Notes: a model not told the origin generated them from the letters alone. A stretch of 64,000 nucleotides of DNA from Bifidobacterium castoris (GCF_003952025.1 NZ_QXGI01000001.1:434001-498000), one strand, 5' to 3'. Counted from the first letter of the stretch, positions 47,278-57,248 are shown. Translations and numbers: made by a program.

Positions 47278-48321
47278 TCAGAATCCGTTGTGATTGAACC
47301 CATCATATGTGCCACAATCCACACCCGGAGTGCAGCCACCTTGACCTGCCCCGGAATGGTTGAAGATCATGCCTCCGCTTCCGGTGCTGGGTTTGCTGGG
47401 CGTCGTGGTCTGGGGCGCGCTCTGCTGCGGAGCGGCCGGCGCCGTGTACTGGGGCGTTGCCGGCGCCGTGTACGTCTGCTGCGGCGCCGTGTAGGTCGGC
47501 GTGTACGACTGCTGCGGCGCGACGTACTGCTGCTGCGCCGCCGCGTTCGCCTGCGCCTGCGCCGCGGCCGCTGCGGCGGCCTGCGCTTCGGCTTCCTGGC
47601 GGGCCTTCTCCTCGGCCGCCTTCTTGTCGGCGTCCTGCTTGGCTTTGACGGAGGCGTCCACCTTGCCCATGAGGTCCTTGAGCTGCTTCGCCTGCTCGTT
47701 CATCGCCTCCGCGTCTTCGCCGTCCCGGGTTGTGGCGGCCTTGTCGATCATGGCCTTGAGATCCTTGCGGGTCTTGTCATCCTGCACTTTGCCGTCCGTG
47801 CTCTTGTACTTCTCCTGCGCGGCCGTCAGCTGCTTGGACAGGGCGTCCCTGGCGTCCTTCAACATCTTGGCGTCACGCGACTGGTTGACCGCGTCCACGG
47901 CCTCCGTCAGAGAGGCGGTGTGCGTGTCGTACCATGCCGCGTTCCGTCCGATGCGGCCCCTCGCCTCACGCAGCCGGTCCGCGCCCTGCACGTTGCATGC
48001 GGCCAGGTCGGGCGCCTCCTCCTTGTAGGCGGCGGCGAGCGTGGCGACCGTATCCGCGTCCGCGACCTGCTTGCCGGTGATCTTCACGGCCTCGGCCGCA
48101 TCCTGGTCGTGCAGCGTGTCGTACTTGTTGCGCGCCACCCGCAGCGTCTCACTCGCCTCGGCGCACATGCTTTTCGCCTCCGCCAATTGCGCGGACGCGG
48201 AATGCCGGTACACGGCGACCGCGCCGCCGGCGGCCAGGACGGCGACCAGCAGCGCCGACCCGATGATGATCCGACGTTTTCCGTGCGACGTACGCTCCTG
48301 CGTCGAAGTCGATCCATTCAT
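47278..48321 (-). CDS. membrane-anchored coiled-coil protein with Tyr/Pro/Gln-rich tail
   Basis: This 347-residue protein of unknown function has a basic start (RTSHGKRR), one hydrophobic helix at about 17-38, and a long charged helical region from about 42 to 250 that looks like coiled-coil. It becomes [14 protein letters not shown]-rich and then alanine-rich. Residues about 262-310 are tandem Y-x-A-P-Q-Q-type repeats ([18 protein letters not shown]). The last 20 residues hold two cysteines in CTPGVDC and end YDGFNHNGF. The export orientation (N-in) suggests it spans the envelope. The ATG at 48321 follows AAGGGAG. Confidence 0.72.
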   Translation of the reverse strand: MNGSTSTQERTSHGKRRIIIGSALLVAVLAAGGAVAVYRHSASAQLAEAKSMCAEASETLRVARNKYDTLHDQDAAEAVKITGKQVADADTVATLAAAYKEEAPDLAACNVQGADRLREARGRIGRNAAWYDTHTASLTEAVDAVNQSRDAKMLKDARDALSKQLTAAQEKYKSTDGKVQDDKTRKDLKAMIDKAATTRDGEDAEAMNEQAKQLKDLMGKVDASVKAKQDADKKAAEEKARQEAEAQAAAAAAAQAQANAAAQQQYVAPQQSYTPTYTAPQQTYTAPATPQYTAPAAPQQSAPQTTTPSKPSTGSGGMIFNHSGAGQGGCTPGVDCGTYDGFNHNGF

Positions 48322-48630
48322 GATTTTGCTCCCTTCAATCAGCTCTTCGCCTCTACGCTCACATTTAATTATCTGCGGCGTTGTATTTCAATCCGGATGG
48401 ACCCGCTCCGCGTGTCGAGGCACGATGCACGCCCGTCGCAACGACCCGTCCGAGGAGGGCGAAGGACCGCCCCGACTCGGCGCTACGGCGTTTCGGCGGC
48501 CTCGTCATTTGCACGGCGTAAGGTGGGGACGCCATCACCACGTCCCGCGCGCACCGCACCCCTATCCGGCCCCGCATGGGCATACGCCGAGGCGGACACG
48601 CACGACCATCCGAGGAAAGGAACAGCATCG
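48322..48630. other. intergenic region with divergent promoters
   Basis: Apart from the promoter at 48363-48391 and the ribosome site of xpt (GAGGAAAGG, 48611-48619), I see nothing. I looked for a purine riboswitch before xpt and found no paired-loop pattern that fits. Confidence 0.4.
48363..48391 (-). promoter_or_regulatory. promoter of the coiled-coil protein gene
   Basis: On the minus strand TTGAAA (plus 48386-48391), a 17-base spacer and TTAAAT (plus 48363-48368) lie about 40 bases before the start codon at 48321, in a locally AT-rich stretch. Confidence 0.55.
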
Positions 48631-49212
48631 ATGAAGGAACTTGAGGAACGCATCGCGCGAGAGGGAACGGTCAAGCCGGGCAACGTGCTCAAGGTGGACG
48701 CGTTCCTCAACCACCAGTGCGACGTCGCGCTGTTCAACGCGATGGGCGCCGCGTGGGCCGAGCATTTCGCCGGCAAGACGATCACGAAGATCCTGACGAT
48801 CGAGGCGTCCGGCATCGGCATCGCCTGCATCGCCGCGCAGCATTTCGGCGATGTGCCGGTCGTGTTCGCGAAGAAGGCGCAGTCGATCAACCTCGACGGC
48901 GACCAGTACGTGACGCGTGTCTTCTCGTTCACCAAGCAGAAGGAGTTCCCGGTCATCGTCTCGAAGAAGTTCCTCAACGCGGGCGACCACATCCTCATCA
49001 TCGACGACTTCCTCGCGAACGGGCAGGCGCTCGCCGGCCTGATCGAACTGTGCGAGGACGCCGGCGCGACCGTCGAGGGCATCGGCATCGCGATCGAGAA
49101 GGGCTTCCAGGGCGGCGGCGACGGCCTGCGCGCCGAGGGCTACGACCTCGATTCGCTCGCGATCATCGATTCGATGGACGCCGAGACCGGCACCGTGGCC
49201 TTCCGCGCATAG
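48631..49212 (+). CDS. xpt: xanthine phosphoribosyltransferase
   Basis: Xpt salvages xanthine with PRPP to XMP. The 193-residue protein matches the Bacillus Xpt family over its length: [44 protein letters not shown], the PRPP-binding [17 protein letters not shown] (about residue 126), and the C-terminal [11 protein letters not shown]. The ATG at 48631 lies behind GGAAAGGAACAG. The adjacent permease supplies its probable substrate. Confidence 0.95.
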   Translation: MKELEERIAREGTVKPGNVLKVDAFLNHQCDVALFNAMGAAWAEHFAGKTITKILTIEASGIGIACIAAQHFGDVPVVFAKKAQSINLDGDQYVTRVFSFTKQKEFPVIVSKKFLNAGDHILIIDDFLANGQALAGLIELCEDAGATVEGIGIAIEKGFQGGGDGLRAEGYDLDSLAIIDSMDAETGTVAFRA

Positions 49213-49256
49213 CACGCCGCCCATCCCTCACCTGCGGGCCGCCGCGCGGATACGGG

Positions 49257-49290
49257 GAAGAAGCCGATGGCCAGCGCCTCCGGCTTCTTC
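49257..49290 (+). terminator. terminator after xpt
   Basis: GAAGAAGCCG (49257-49266) pairs with CGGCTTCTTC (49281-49290), followed by CTCGTTTG. It may allow only partial read-through into the permease gene. Confidence 0.65.
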
Positions 49291-49438
49291 CTCGTTTGTG
49301 GCTGCGCGACTCCCGTTTTTCCGTTTTCCATCGTCATCGTCATTGCGCGATTCCCCGTCGGCCGGTCCGCACCGCATGATCCGCGCCGACCTTCCCATGC
49401 CACCATCATTCCCCCCCATCACTACCACTGGAGACGAT

Positions 49439-50923
49439 ATGACACCCACCGACGCCCCGAACACCACGGCACCGACGAGCGAGCCTGATCCGTCGGACGG
49501 GGCCGGAACCCTCGAATCCACCGTCGTCACCGACGAGCTCAAGCGCGACGAGGCCGCGGCCACGCCCGCCGAGGAGCGCCGCGAGGCGAAGCGCTCCGGC
49601 GTCTCCTTCGAGACGCTCTCGAGCCTCGACGCGCCGGTCTCCTTCTGGAGGGGCATACCCTTCGGCCTGCAGCATGTGCTGGCGATGTTCGTCGCCAACC
49701 TCGCACCGATCTTCCTCGTGGCCGCCGCCGGCAGCCTGTCCGCGACCGACTCCGCGAAGATCATCCAGTCCGGCCTGCTCGTCGCCGGACTCGGCACCTG
49801 CCTGCAGCTGTACGGGGTATGGCGTTTCGGCTCGCGTCTGCCGATGGTCACCGGCATCTCCTTCACCTACGTCGCCGCCGCCATCGCGATCGTCTCCCAT
49901 CAGGGCTATGGCGCCGTCGTCGGCGCCGTCATCGTCGGAGGCCTCCTCGAGGTCGTGCTCGGCCTGACGGCGAAGTACTGGCAGCGCTTCGTGCCGCCGA
50001 TCGTCTCGGCGATCGTCGTCACCGCGATCGGCTTCTCGCTGCTGTCGGTCGGCGCCGAAAGCTTCGGCGGCGGCGCCGGCGCGAAGGACTTCGGCAGCTG
50101 GCAGAACCTCACGCTCGGCCTGATCTCGCTCGCCGCCTGCCTCGTGTTCCAGCTGTGCATGAAGGGCACCGCCAAGCAGCTGTCGGTGCTTTTCGGCCTG
50201 CTCATCGGCTACGTCGCCGCGCTGTGCTTCGGCAAGGTCGATTTCAGCGGATTCGCGCATCTGCAGGTCGTGAGCCTGCCGTCCGTCATGCCGTTCAAGC
50301 CCGAATTCGACTGGGGCGCGATCATCTCGATCGGGCTGCTCTACGTCGTCTCGTCGGTCGAGGTGCTCGGCGACACGGCCGCGTTGACGAAGGTGGGCCT
50401 CGACCGCGAGCCGACGCAGCGCGAGACTGCCGGCGCGATCGCGGGCGACGGCCTGATCTCCTCGGTCTCGGGCGTCTTCGGCTGTCTGCCGCTGACGTCG
50501 TTCGCACAGAACATCGGCCTGGTCGCGATGACGAAGGTCGTCAACAGGAAGGTCATCCTCTCCGGCGGAGTGCTGCTCATCCTCGCGAGCTTCGTGCCGG
50601 CCATCTCCGAGGTCTTCAACTCGATGCCGCAGGCGGTGCTCGGCGGCTGCACGATCATGATGTTCGGCAACATCATCCTCTCGGGCTTCCAGATGATCTC
50701 CGACGCAGGCTACACGCAGCGCAACATCACGATCGCCGCGCTGTCGCTGACGATCGGCATCGGCTTTACGCAGGTCTCGAGCATCTTCGAGCATTTCCCG
50801 CCGCTGTTCCAGTCGATCTTCGCGTCGAACTGCATCGCCGTCGCCTTCGTCGTCGCCGTCATCCTCAACGTCTTCCTGCCGAGCGAGGAGCATTTCCTCG
50901 CCACGCCGAAGCAGGCGAAGTGA
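49439..50923 (+). CDS. pbuX: NCS2 nucleobase permease, probably xanthine/uracil
   Basis: This 494-residue NCS2/NAT transporter has about 12-14 membrane helices. Helix 1 carries the QH motif (PFGLQHVLAMFVANLAP), helix 8 the substrate-binding glutamate region (SVEVLGDTAALTKVGLDREP), and helix 10 the family signature AQNIGLVAMTKVVNRKV. A 65-residue hydrophilic N-terminus is longer than usual. The ATG at 49439 follows GGAGA. Its position behind xpt points to xanthine as substrate; this is inference. Confidence 0.88.
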   Translation: MTPTDAPNTTAPTSEPDPSDGAGTLESTVVTDELKRDEAAATPAEERREAKRSGVSFETLSSLDAPVSFWRGIPFGLQHVLAMFVANLAPIFLVAAAGSLSATDSAKIIQSGLLVAGLGTCLQLYGVWRFGSRLPMVTGISFTYVAAAIAIVSHQGYGAVVGAVIVGGLLEVVLGLTAKYWQRFVPPIVSAIVVTAIGFSLLSVGAESFGGGAGAKDFGSWQNLTLGLISLAACLVFQLCMKGTAKQLSVLFGLLIGYVAALCFGKVDFSGFAHLQVVSLPSVMPFKPEFDWGAIISIGLLYVVSSVEVLGDTAALTKVGLDREPTQRETAGAIAGDGLISSVSGVFGCLPLTSFAQNIGLVAMTKVVNRKVILSGGVLLILASFVPAISEVFNSMPQAVLGGCTIMMFGNIILSGFQMISDAGYTQRNITIAALSLTIGIGFTQVSSIFEHFPPLFQSIFASNCIAVAFVVAVILNVFLPSEEHFLATPKQAK

Positions 50924-50940
50924 GCTGATCCGACGACTTT

Positions 50941-50980
50941 CGCGAGGGGTTTCTGCCGCGAACCGCGTTCGGGATCCCCT
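50941..50980 (+). terminator. hairpin terminator after the permease gene
   Basis: CGAGGGG (50941-50947) pairs with CCCCTCG (50974-50980), with an inner CGAAC/GTTCG stem. The following stretch 50981-51216 holds nothing I recognise. Confidence 0.5.
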
Positions 50981-51216
50981 CGTCCGATCCCATCCCGGTA
51001 TCCCTGCATCGGCAGCCGCACACCGCCGTCCGCCGATAGGCGATTCCCTACGGGATGCCATACCCCTTCGCTACTGCCTCCGGCGTCATGCATGCCGGTT
51101 TCAAGCACGCCGTCCGGCGAACACTCATCTGGTGGCGAAGGACGAATTCCGGAACTGCGAAAACGGGCTGGTACGCGACCCGTTCATCAGCGGCGAGCGC
51201 CGCGTATCCGTCCCCG

Positions 51217-52206
51217 TCAGTCGAAATCGGGCTCGTAGCGCCGGCGCGCGACACGGATCACGAGCCAGCGCAGCATAAGCGCGACCACGGCCGTCGCTAC
51301 GAGCGGCAGCCAGAAGTACGGCGAACGGAAGCCGGGCAGGAAGTACATGCCGAGCGCGCCCAGCACGCCGATCGCCACGGCGAAGCCGGTCAGCGACGAC
51401 GACAGGTCGCACAGCTTCTTCTCGCCGAGCCGCATCTCGCGGCGCTCATCGGTCTCGCTTTTGCCCAGCTCATAGACGTTGACGTTGCGCAACGCACGGA
51501 AATTGTATAGGAACAGATCGGTGCGCGTCGCATACAGACCGCCGAACACGTAGCACCACACCCCCATCGCGATGCTCGTCTGCGCGATGCCGGCGGCGAT
51601 GTCGTCGGATATGGCATACCCGCAGGCGAGGAGCGACCCATGCGTGATGAGGATCACCGCGGTCCCCAGCATCACGAGCGCCGCGCAGCGCAGCCACCCC
51701 TGCCGCCGCTGCGCGGCGGTGTAGAACTGCTCGATTCGGTTGAAGGCCGTAGCGTACTCCAAAGTGTCCTCATGCGTGCGTTTGAGCAGCGTGTAGCCGA
51801 CCAATATGGCGACGATCTCGACGATGAACGATTCGGGATGCCGCTGCAGATGCGGCAGTTCCACCAGATCCTTGGTCATGAGCCCGATCAGTCGGTCGAG
51901 CCCGCTGATCACCTCCTGCACATCCGCGGTGTTGCGCTCGGGAAGAGCCTGCAGTAACCTGCCCGCCGCGAATCCGAGGATGATGATCGCCACACCGTTC
52001 GCGATCCGCAGCGCCCTGTTGGTCGCATGGCGGTCGTATCCGAAACGATTGTCCTCTTCGACCAGCCTCTGTGTGCGCCGCGCCTGCGCCCGAACCGAGG
52101 CGTTGTGCGCCTGCGCGGCGATCTCGTCGCGTATCCGCTCCGTCCCCGCCCGGCTCGCCCCCGCCGTACCGCGCGCGTCAACGCCGTTCTCCTGTCCTGC
52201 CATCAT
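51217..52206 (-). CDS. multi-helix membrane protein of unknown function
   Basis: This 329-residue protein has a hydrophilic N-terminus (to about 65), then six or so hydrophobic segments (VAIIILGFAAGRLL, FIVEIVAILVGYTLL, LVMLGTAVILITHGSLLACGYA, IAMGVWCYVFGGLYA, LTGFAVAIGVLGALGMYFL, FWLPLVATAVVALML), and a basic end. YALRNVNVYELGKSETDERREMRL forms a charged cytoplasmic loop (in part). No family is recognised. ATG at 52206 lies 5 bases after GGAGAGG. It lies alone between the permease and the broken amylase gene. Confidence 0.78.
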   Translation of the reverse strand: MMAGQENGVDARGTAGASRAGTERIRDEIAAQAHNASVRAQARRTQRLVEEDNRFGYDRHATNRALRIANGVAIIILGFAAGRLLQALPERNTADVQEVISGLDRLIGLMTKDLVELPHLQRHPESFIVEIVAILVGYTLLKRTHEDTLEYATAFNRIEQFYTAAQRRQGWLRCAALVMLGTAVILITHGSLLACGYAISDDIAAGIAQTSIAMGVWCYVFGGLYATRTDLFLYNFRALRNVNVYELGKSETDERREMRLGEKKLCDLSSSLTGFAVAIGVLGALGMYFLPGFRSPYFWLPLVATAVVALMLRWLVIRVARRRYEPDFD

Positions 52207-52369
52207 CGTGCCCTCTCCCATGCCGCCCGCTCGTCCGCCGCCGCGGCCCTGTATCCATCGGTCTTGCTCTCTTCAAGTCTAGAAGGCGGAACGGCAAGAT
52301 GCTCCCCCACCTATGCTCTCGGAAGGATGCACCGCCGGGCGGCCGTCCACGACGCGCACGGCTCCGCTC

Positions 52370-53886
52370 TCATCCCTCGCCCAGCGCCGCACGCATCCCC
52401 TCGTAGTCGCCGGCGTCGATGTAGACCGCACACGCCCCGGCAGGGCAACGCAGCAGGCCGCGGCCGTTGACGTCGACGTCGGCCGAGGCCTGCGGATGAC
52501 AGACGTCGACGAGCGTACGCGTCGCGAGCGCCGCATCGCGCACCTCGCGTTCGACCGCGACCTGCCCGGTGTTGAGCACAACGCACACCGGATGGCCGCC
52601 GCCCACGACCCAGCACAGCGAATGCGCGGTGTCCCCCGGCTGCCTCGCCACATCGTCGCCCAGCAGATGGGCGCGAATCCACACCATCCGCCTCAGCAGC
52701 GGCATCGGAGGTATGCGGTCATGAGGTATGCCGTAGTAGTCGCCGAGGAACACGCATGGCATCGCGCAGTCGCGCAGCAGGATGTACGCGTACGCCAACG
52801 GTTTGAACCAAGGGCTCACCCATGATTCGAGCGACTGTCCAGGCTGCGTATCGTGGTTGTCGACGAAGGTGCACGCATATGCCGGTTCGCGTCCGTGCAG
52901 CGTGCCCGCATCCAATCCGCGCAGATCGAAGCCGTCGGGGTTTTTCGAGGCCTGCTCGAAGCGGAAGTGGAGCGCGACGTCGAACAGCGTCATGCAGTGG
53001 CCGCAATCATGCAGGTAGGCGGTCAGCTCATCCACGTTCCCCGACCAGTATTCACCGACGGCGACGTCGGGATGGCTCCCATGCCGCCGCATCGTGCGCA
53101 GCCACGGTGCGAAGAACGTCGCGTCGATGCTTTTACGGCGTCGAGGCGGAAGCCGTCGACACCGGTCGTCTCGGTGTACCACACGCCCCAATCGGTCAAT
53201 TCTCTGGCCACCGCGGGATCGTTGACGTCGACGTCATCGCCCATGATGTAGTCGAAGTTGCCGCGCTCATGGCTGACGTGGTCGCTCCACCGCTTGCCGT
53301 CGAAGTGCATGATACCGACGCTTCCGTCGTTCGCCGTGTAGTCGGTGCCGGTGAAGTCATGCCAGTCCCAGCGGAACGTCGAATACGCGCCGCCGCGCTC
53401 CGGAAAGTCGTAGACTGTATCGAGAGTGCGTTCAATCGCCGCGCCGTCGTTCACGGTGCGATCGTCGACGTCGACGACGTGCGCGGTGACCTGTTCCTCA
53501 CCGTCGGCGCCCATCCTGTGGTTGAAGACGATGTCGGCGAGCACGCGCAGGCCGTGGCCGCGCAATGCGTGAATCGCGCCGAGGTAATCGCCGCGCGACC
53601 CGTATTTCGTTGGCACCGAACCTTTCGCACCGAATTCGCCGAGGTCATACATGTCGTAGACACCGTAGCCGACGTCCGCGTCGCCCGCCTGGCCTTTGTA
53701 TGCCGGCGGCAGCCATGTCATCGTGAACCCGGCGGCGGCAAGGGCCTCCGCGTGTGCCCCGATCCAATTCCACAACCCGTGGTCGTCAGGCAGATACCAT
53801 TCGAAGCATTGCAGCATCGTTTCGTGTTTCACCGTGCCAGCCGTCATATCCGTTTGTCCGTTCGTCGGTACCTGCGTGTGATCCAT
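52370..53886 (-). pseudogene. cytosolic alpha-amylase gene with a frameshift
   Basis: A GH13 alpha-amylase of the intracellular bacterial type, without a signal peptide. It is read in two frames. The first ends in VDGFRLDAVKAS, which contains the catalytic Asp (D in FRLDAVK). The second frame continues the same domain as SIDATFFAPWLRTMRRHG, with the acid in VGEYWSG and the third acid in FVDNHDTQPGQS. Both join at a run of four T (53131-53134; AAAA on the coding strand). One more A there would restore GFRLDAVKSIDATFF. The first part ends early at 53023. The start is uncertain (ATG 53886, or ATG 53847, or GTG 53910). It may be a real pseudogene, a reversible slippage site, or a homopolymer sequencing error. 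Confidence 0.82.
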
Positions 53887-53942
53887 CGGATTCCATGCTA
53901 GCTGCGGCACACACCGCTACGCCCGTAGTTTGGTTCTGCGCG

Positions 53943-54648
53943 TCACCGCGCGCAGGCGGTGACGAACGAACGGAACAGTCGCCGGCTCGGCTCATCCACT
54001 GTGTAGAGGAACTCGGGATGCCATTGCACGGCACGCAAGTATGTGCCTGCTGGCCTGTCGATCGCCTCGACGAGGCCATCCTCGCTCACCGCCATCGCGG
54101 TAAGCCCCTCCCCTAACACGAGTATCGCCTGATGATGATAGCTGTTGACCGCGAGGTCGTCGACGCCGTGTTCGGCAAACAGTGGCGTCCCTGCTTCGAG
54201 GTGCACACCGTGCACGGGACGGTCGTATGGCGGTCGCTGATGATGGTCGATGTCGGAGTCGAATTCACTCGGAAGATACTGGTGCAACGTGCCGCCACAC
54301 GCCACGTTCATGATATGCAGACCGCGGCATATGCCGAACACCGGTTTGTCGTGCTTGAGCGCGAGGCGCAGCAACGCGAGTTCCATCGTGTCGCGCGCGG
54401 CATTCGGCACGACGTTGTCGGACCTTGGTTCCTCCCCATATTGCCGTGGATCGACGTCATGCCCACCGGTCATCAACATCCCATCGCACATCGCGAAAAT
54501 CTGCCGTATCTCATCATCATCCGTCGTCAACGCGGGCATGAACGGCACAGCGCCGGCTTCGCGCAGCGCATCCATATATCCGGGGCAGCATCCACAGGCT
54601 TTCGCGTTCGTCATCGACGAGCGGCATCACGGCAATCACGGGTTTCAT
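53943..54648 (-). pseudogene. class I glutamine amidotransferase-like hydrolase (PuuD type) with a frameshift
   Basis: A gamma-glutamyl-GABA hydrolase/peptidase C26 family gene. From the ATG at 54648 (GAGGAGG 7 bases upstream) the frame reads KPVIAVMPLVDDERESLWML, then shifts to PGYMDALREAGAVPFMPAL. The rest is intact: MLMTGGHDVDPRQYG, nucleophile Cys in FGICRGLHIMNVACGG, and the His-Glu pair in AVQWHPEFLY. The break is at a C run on the coding strand (GGGG at 54582-54585): with three C instead of four, the frames join as WMLPGYMDAL. The protein could start at an internal ATG (54614), but it would lose the first strand. Slippage, decay or sequencing error are all possible. Confidence 0.8.
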
Positions 54649-54752
54649 TCACATCCTCCTCATGCTCGAATTGTCACAGCCGCATCCCAACCTATCCGGA
54701 TTCGGCATACGGCCGGTGACGAGCCGATTACAGCCCTGTTTCGGATAGTGCG

Positions 54753-55730
54753 ATGGATCATTCCCGCCACACCCTGTATCCTATGTATCCTATGGGCATG
54801 GAATCCACAGCACCGCAGCAGGAACCGATGCGCGAGGCAGCCGCGCGTTTCGTCGAACAGCACGCCCGTCCACTTGAACTCGCGCAATACCGCGTCTTCT
54901 TTGCCAAAGGCGACCCGAATGAAGTGGTCAACGCGCTGCTTCCATTCCAGAATGCCGATGGCGGCTTCGGCCATGCCCTCGAACCGGACAATTGGAATCC
55001 CGACTCCACACCGATCACCACGAACGATGCGTTGTTGCGGCTGTATGACGCCGGAGCGCTCGACCTCAATTCGGGCACCGCCAAGCACATCGCACAGTAC
55101 CTGCTGTCTGGAGCGGAATTCGACGCTCACGCCATGCGATGGCGCTTCGCGGTCAGTGGCAATATCGACCATCCGCATGCCATCTGGTGGGAACGCCGCG
55201 GCGATGGCATCTTCGGGTGGAATCCCACGGTCTCGTTGGCCGCGTTCCTTGTCTGCATGCATGCGGAAGGCCCTTGGGAGGCATTGCTCACCGAGGCGTT
55301 CGATACGTTGGCGCAATCCGGCGCGTCTTCCGGGGATGAACTCACCTGCTTCATGTTCGCATGGGAATTGCTCACACGTGAGCAGATCGAAGGCATCATC
55401 GATGGTGAACGGGCACGTACCGCGATCATCCGCGCGATTGACGCCACCGTATGCCGCGACACCGCACGCTACAGCACCGAATATGTGACGACGCCCTCCA
55501 CGTTCTTCCGCAGTGCCGACTCGCCGTTCCTCGTGGAGTCCTTCGCACCGTTCATTCAAGCCGAACTCGAGACACTGCCTGCACGGCAGGCTCCGGACGG
55601 CGGGTTCGACATCAGCTGGCAGTGGCATACCGATTACCCGGAGGCCTTCGCGCAGGCCCGCAATTGGTGGCGTCCTCGTGTCACATTGGACAAGCTCAGG
55701 TTCCTCACCGCGTTCCCGGACGGTGTATGA
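54753..55730 (+). CDS. alpha/alpha-barrel-like protein of unknown function
   Basis: This intact 325-residue protein has repeats of the type LLPFQNADGGFGHALEPDNWNPD and ETLPARQAPDGGFDISWQWHT (both in part), which resemble the QW/DGGFG helical repeats of prenyltransferase and squalene-cyclase-like alpha/alpha barrels. There is no signal peptide and no catalytic DxDD motif that I can see. The start is uncertain: ATG 54753 or ATG 54798; neither has a strong ribosome site. It stands between two broken genes, yet has no frame break. Confidence 0.72.
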   Translation: MDHSRHTLYPMYPMGMESTAPQQEPMREAAARFVEQHARPLELAQYRVFFAKGDPNEVVNALLPFQNADGGFGHALEPDNWNPDSTPITTNDALLRLYDAGALDLNSGTAKHIAQYLLSGAEFDAHAMRWRFAVSGNIDHPHAIWWERRGDGIFGWNPTVSLAAFLVCMHAEGPWEALLTEAFDTLAQSGASSGDELTCFMFAWELLTREQIEGIIDGERARTAIIRAIDATVCRDTARYSTEYVTTPSTFFRSADSPFLVESFAPFIQAELETLPARQAPDGGFDISWQWHTDYPEAFAQARNWWRPRVTLDKLRFLTAFPDGV

Positions 55731-55811
55731 GGCTTCGGGACCGCGCTGGAGGAGCACGGAACAGGTAGAATATGTGAATCCGTATCCGATGCCGTCAGCG
55801 AACGAGGAATC

Positions 55812-56830
55812 ATGGTGGATGAAGCAATGCAACAGGCGCCCGTGACAATACCGAACTGCACCTGCATATCGAAGGGACACTCGAACCGGATTTCGCGTTT
55901 GCGTTGGCCGAGCGCAACGGGGTCGCATTGCCGTGGACGAACATCGACGAGCTGAAGGCGCAGTACCGATTCGAAGACCTGCAGTCGTTCCTCGACCTCT
56001 ACTATGCGTTGATGAAGACACTGAAGACGAAGGACGACTTCAAGGACCTCATGGTCGCCTATCTCACACGGGCGAACGCGGATGGGGTCAAGCACACCGA
56101 GGTTTTCTTCGATCCGCAGGTGCATGTATGCACGAATGGTTTAGATTTCAACATGGTGCTCGACGGCCTCCTTGAGGGAATGATGATCGGCCGCGAGCGC
56201 TTCGGCATCACCGGTGGCCTGATTCTGAGCATTGTGCGCGACATGGATATCGATTCAGCGGACATGATCCTCGATCTGGCGCAGCCGCGGAAAGACGAGA
56301 TCCTCGGCATCGGCCTGGATTCAGCGGAAGTGGGCTATCCCCCGGCCCGCTTCGTCGAGCAATTCGCGCGGGCGCGGCGATTTGGCTGGCATTGCGTGGC
56401 GCATGCCGGCGAAGAGGGGCCGGCGGCGTATATTCGCGATGCACTTGATTTGCTGCATGCCGAGCGCATCGACCACGGCATTCATGTCCAAGATGACCAT
56501 GAGCTGCTTGAGCGTGTCGTGCGCGATGGCGTTCCACTCACCTGCTGCCCGTTGTCGAACCTCAGGCTGCAGGTCGTACACGATATGCGCAAGCATCCAA
56601 TTCCCCGTTTCCTGAACGAAGGGGTCACATGCACGATCAATTCGGACGATCCGGCGTACTTCGGCGGGTATGCCGCCGCGAACTACGCCGCGCTCGCCGA
56701 CATCGGCATGTCGATGGAGGAGTTGGGGGCGCTCGCCGGCAACTCGATCGACGCGTCGTTCGCCTCGGATGACCGCAAGGCGCAGCTCCATGCGGAGCTT
56801 GCCGCGTGGCGCACGCGGCAAGCTCTCTGA
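55812..56830 (+). pseudogene. adenosine deaminase gene with a frame-breaking deletion
   Basis: Adenosine deaminase converts adenosine to inosine. From the ATG at 55812 (behind GAGGAA) the frame gives MVDEAMQQAPVTIP and then leaves the family. In another frame ELHLHIEGTLEPDFAFALAERNG continues up to the stop at 56830 with HAGEEG (catalytic), HGIHVQDD and INSDDPAYFGG. The usual P-K-I-E-L-H-L-H needs CCGAAGATCGAACTG; here CCGAACTG is present, which is a 7-base loss between two GAA repeats. The HxH zinc ligands are in the shifted piece, so a product from any downstream start would lack them. Confidence 0.82.
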
Positions 56831-56923
56831 TCATTCCATGGAACCAATGATGACCAATCTCTCCTCCTCAGATACATTGATATATTCATTGACTGTTCCA
56901 CAAATAGGAAGGACGATACCATT

Positions 56924-57229
56924 ATGCAGTGCAGCAGTTTGGACGAAGTGCGTTCACACATCGATAACATCGATGACCAGATCATCGCATTGATCGGTGA
57001 ACGCGGCCAATATGTCATGCAGGCGTCGGCGTTCAAGAAGGATGAGGAAGGCGTCCGCGACACCAATCGTGTGGAACAGGTCATCGCGAAGGTGCGAGGC
57101 AAGGCCGAGCGTTGCAGCGCGGATCCAGATATGGTCGAGGCGATCTATCGCGAGATGATCAGCCGATTCGTCATTATGGAGATGCACAAGTTCCATGACC
57201 ACACATCACCGGCGACCACCGAGGGGTAA
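56924..57229 (+). CDS. chorismate mutase-like protein (AroQ/PchB fold)
   Basis: This 101-residue all-helical protein has the chorismate mutase type II pattern: LDEVRSHIDNIDDQIIALIGERGQYV (R and D contacts), then AFKKDEEGVRDTNRVEQVIAKV and MVEAIYREMISRFVIMEM. It lies 93 bases after the adenosine deaminase relic. GGAAGG is 9-10 bases before the ATG at 56924. Whether it acts in Phe/Tyr synthesis or another route (PchB-like) cannot be told. Its product would draw on the aro operon 20 kb away. Confidence 0.8.
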   Translation: MQCSSLDEVRSHIDNIDDQIIALIGERGQYVMQASAFKKDEEGVRDTNRVEQVIAKVRGKAERCSADPDMVEAIYREMISRFVIMEMHKFHDHTSPATTEG

Positions 57230-57248
57230 GAGGCAGCGCGCGCCATTA

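Noticed and set aside
48322-48630. Purine riboswitch upstream of xpt
   Set aside because: I could not find the paired helices and conserved loop bases of that class.
53131-53134. Programmed frameshift in the amylase gene
   Set aside because: There is no slippery heptamer with a downstream pseudoknot that I can see, and the run is only four bases; decay or sequence error is simpler.
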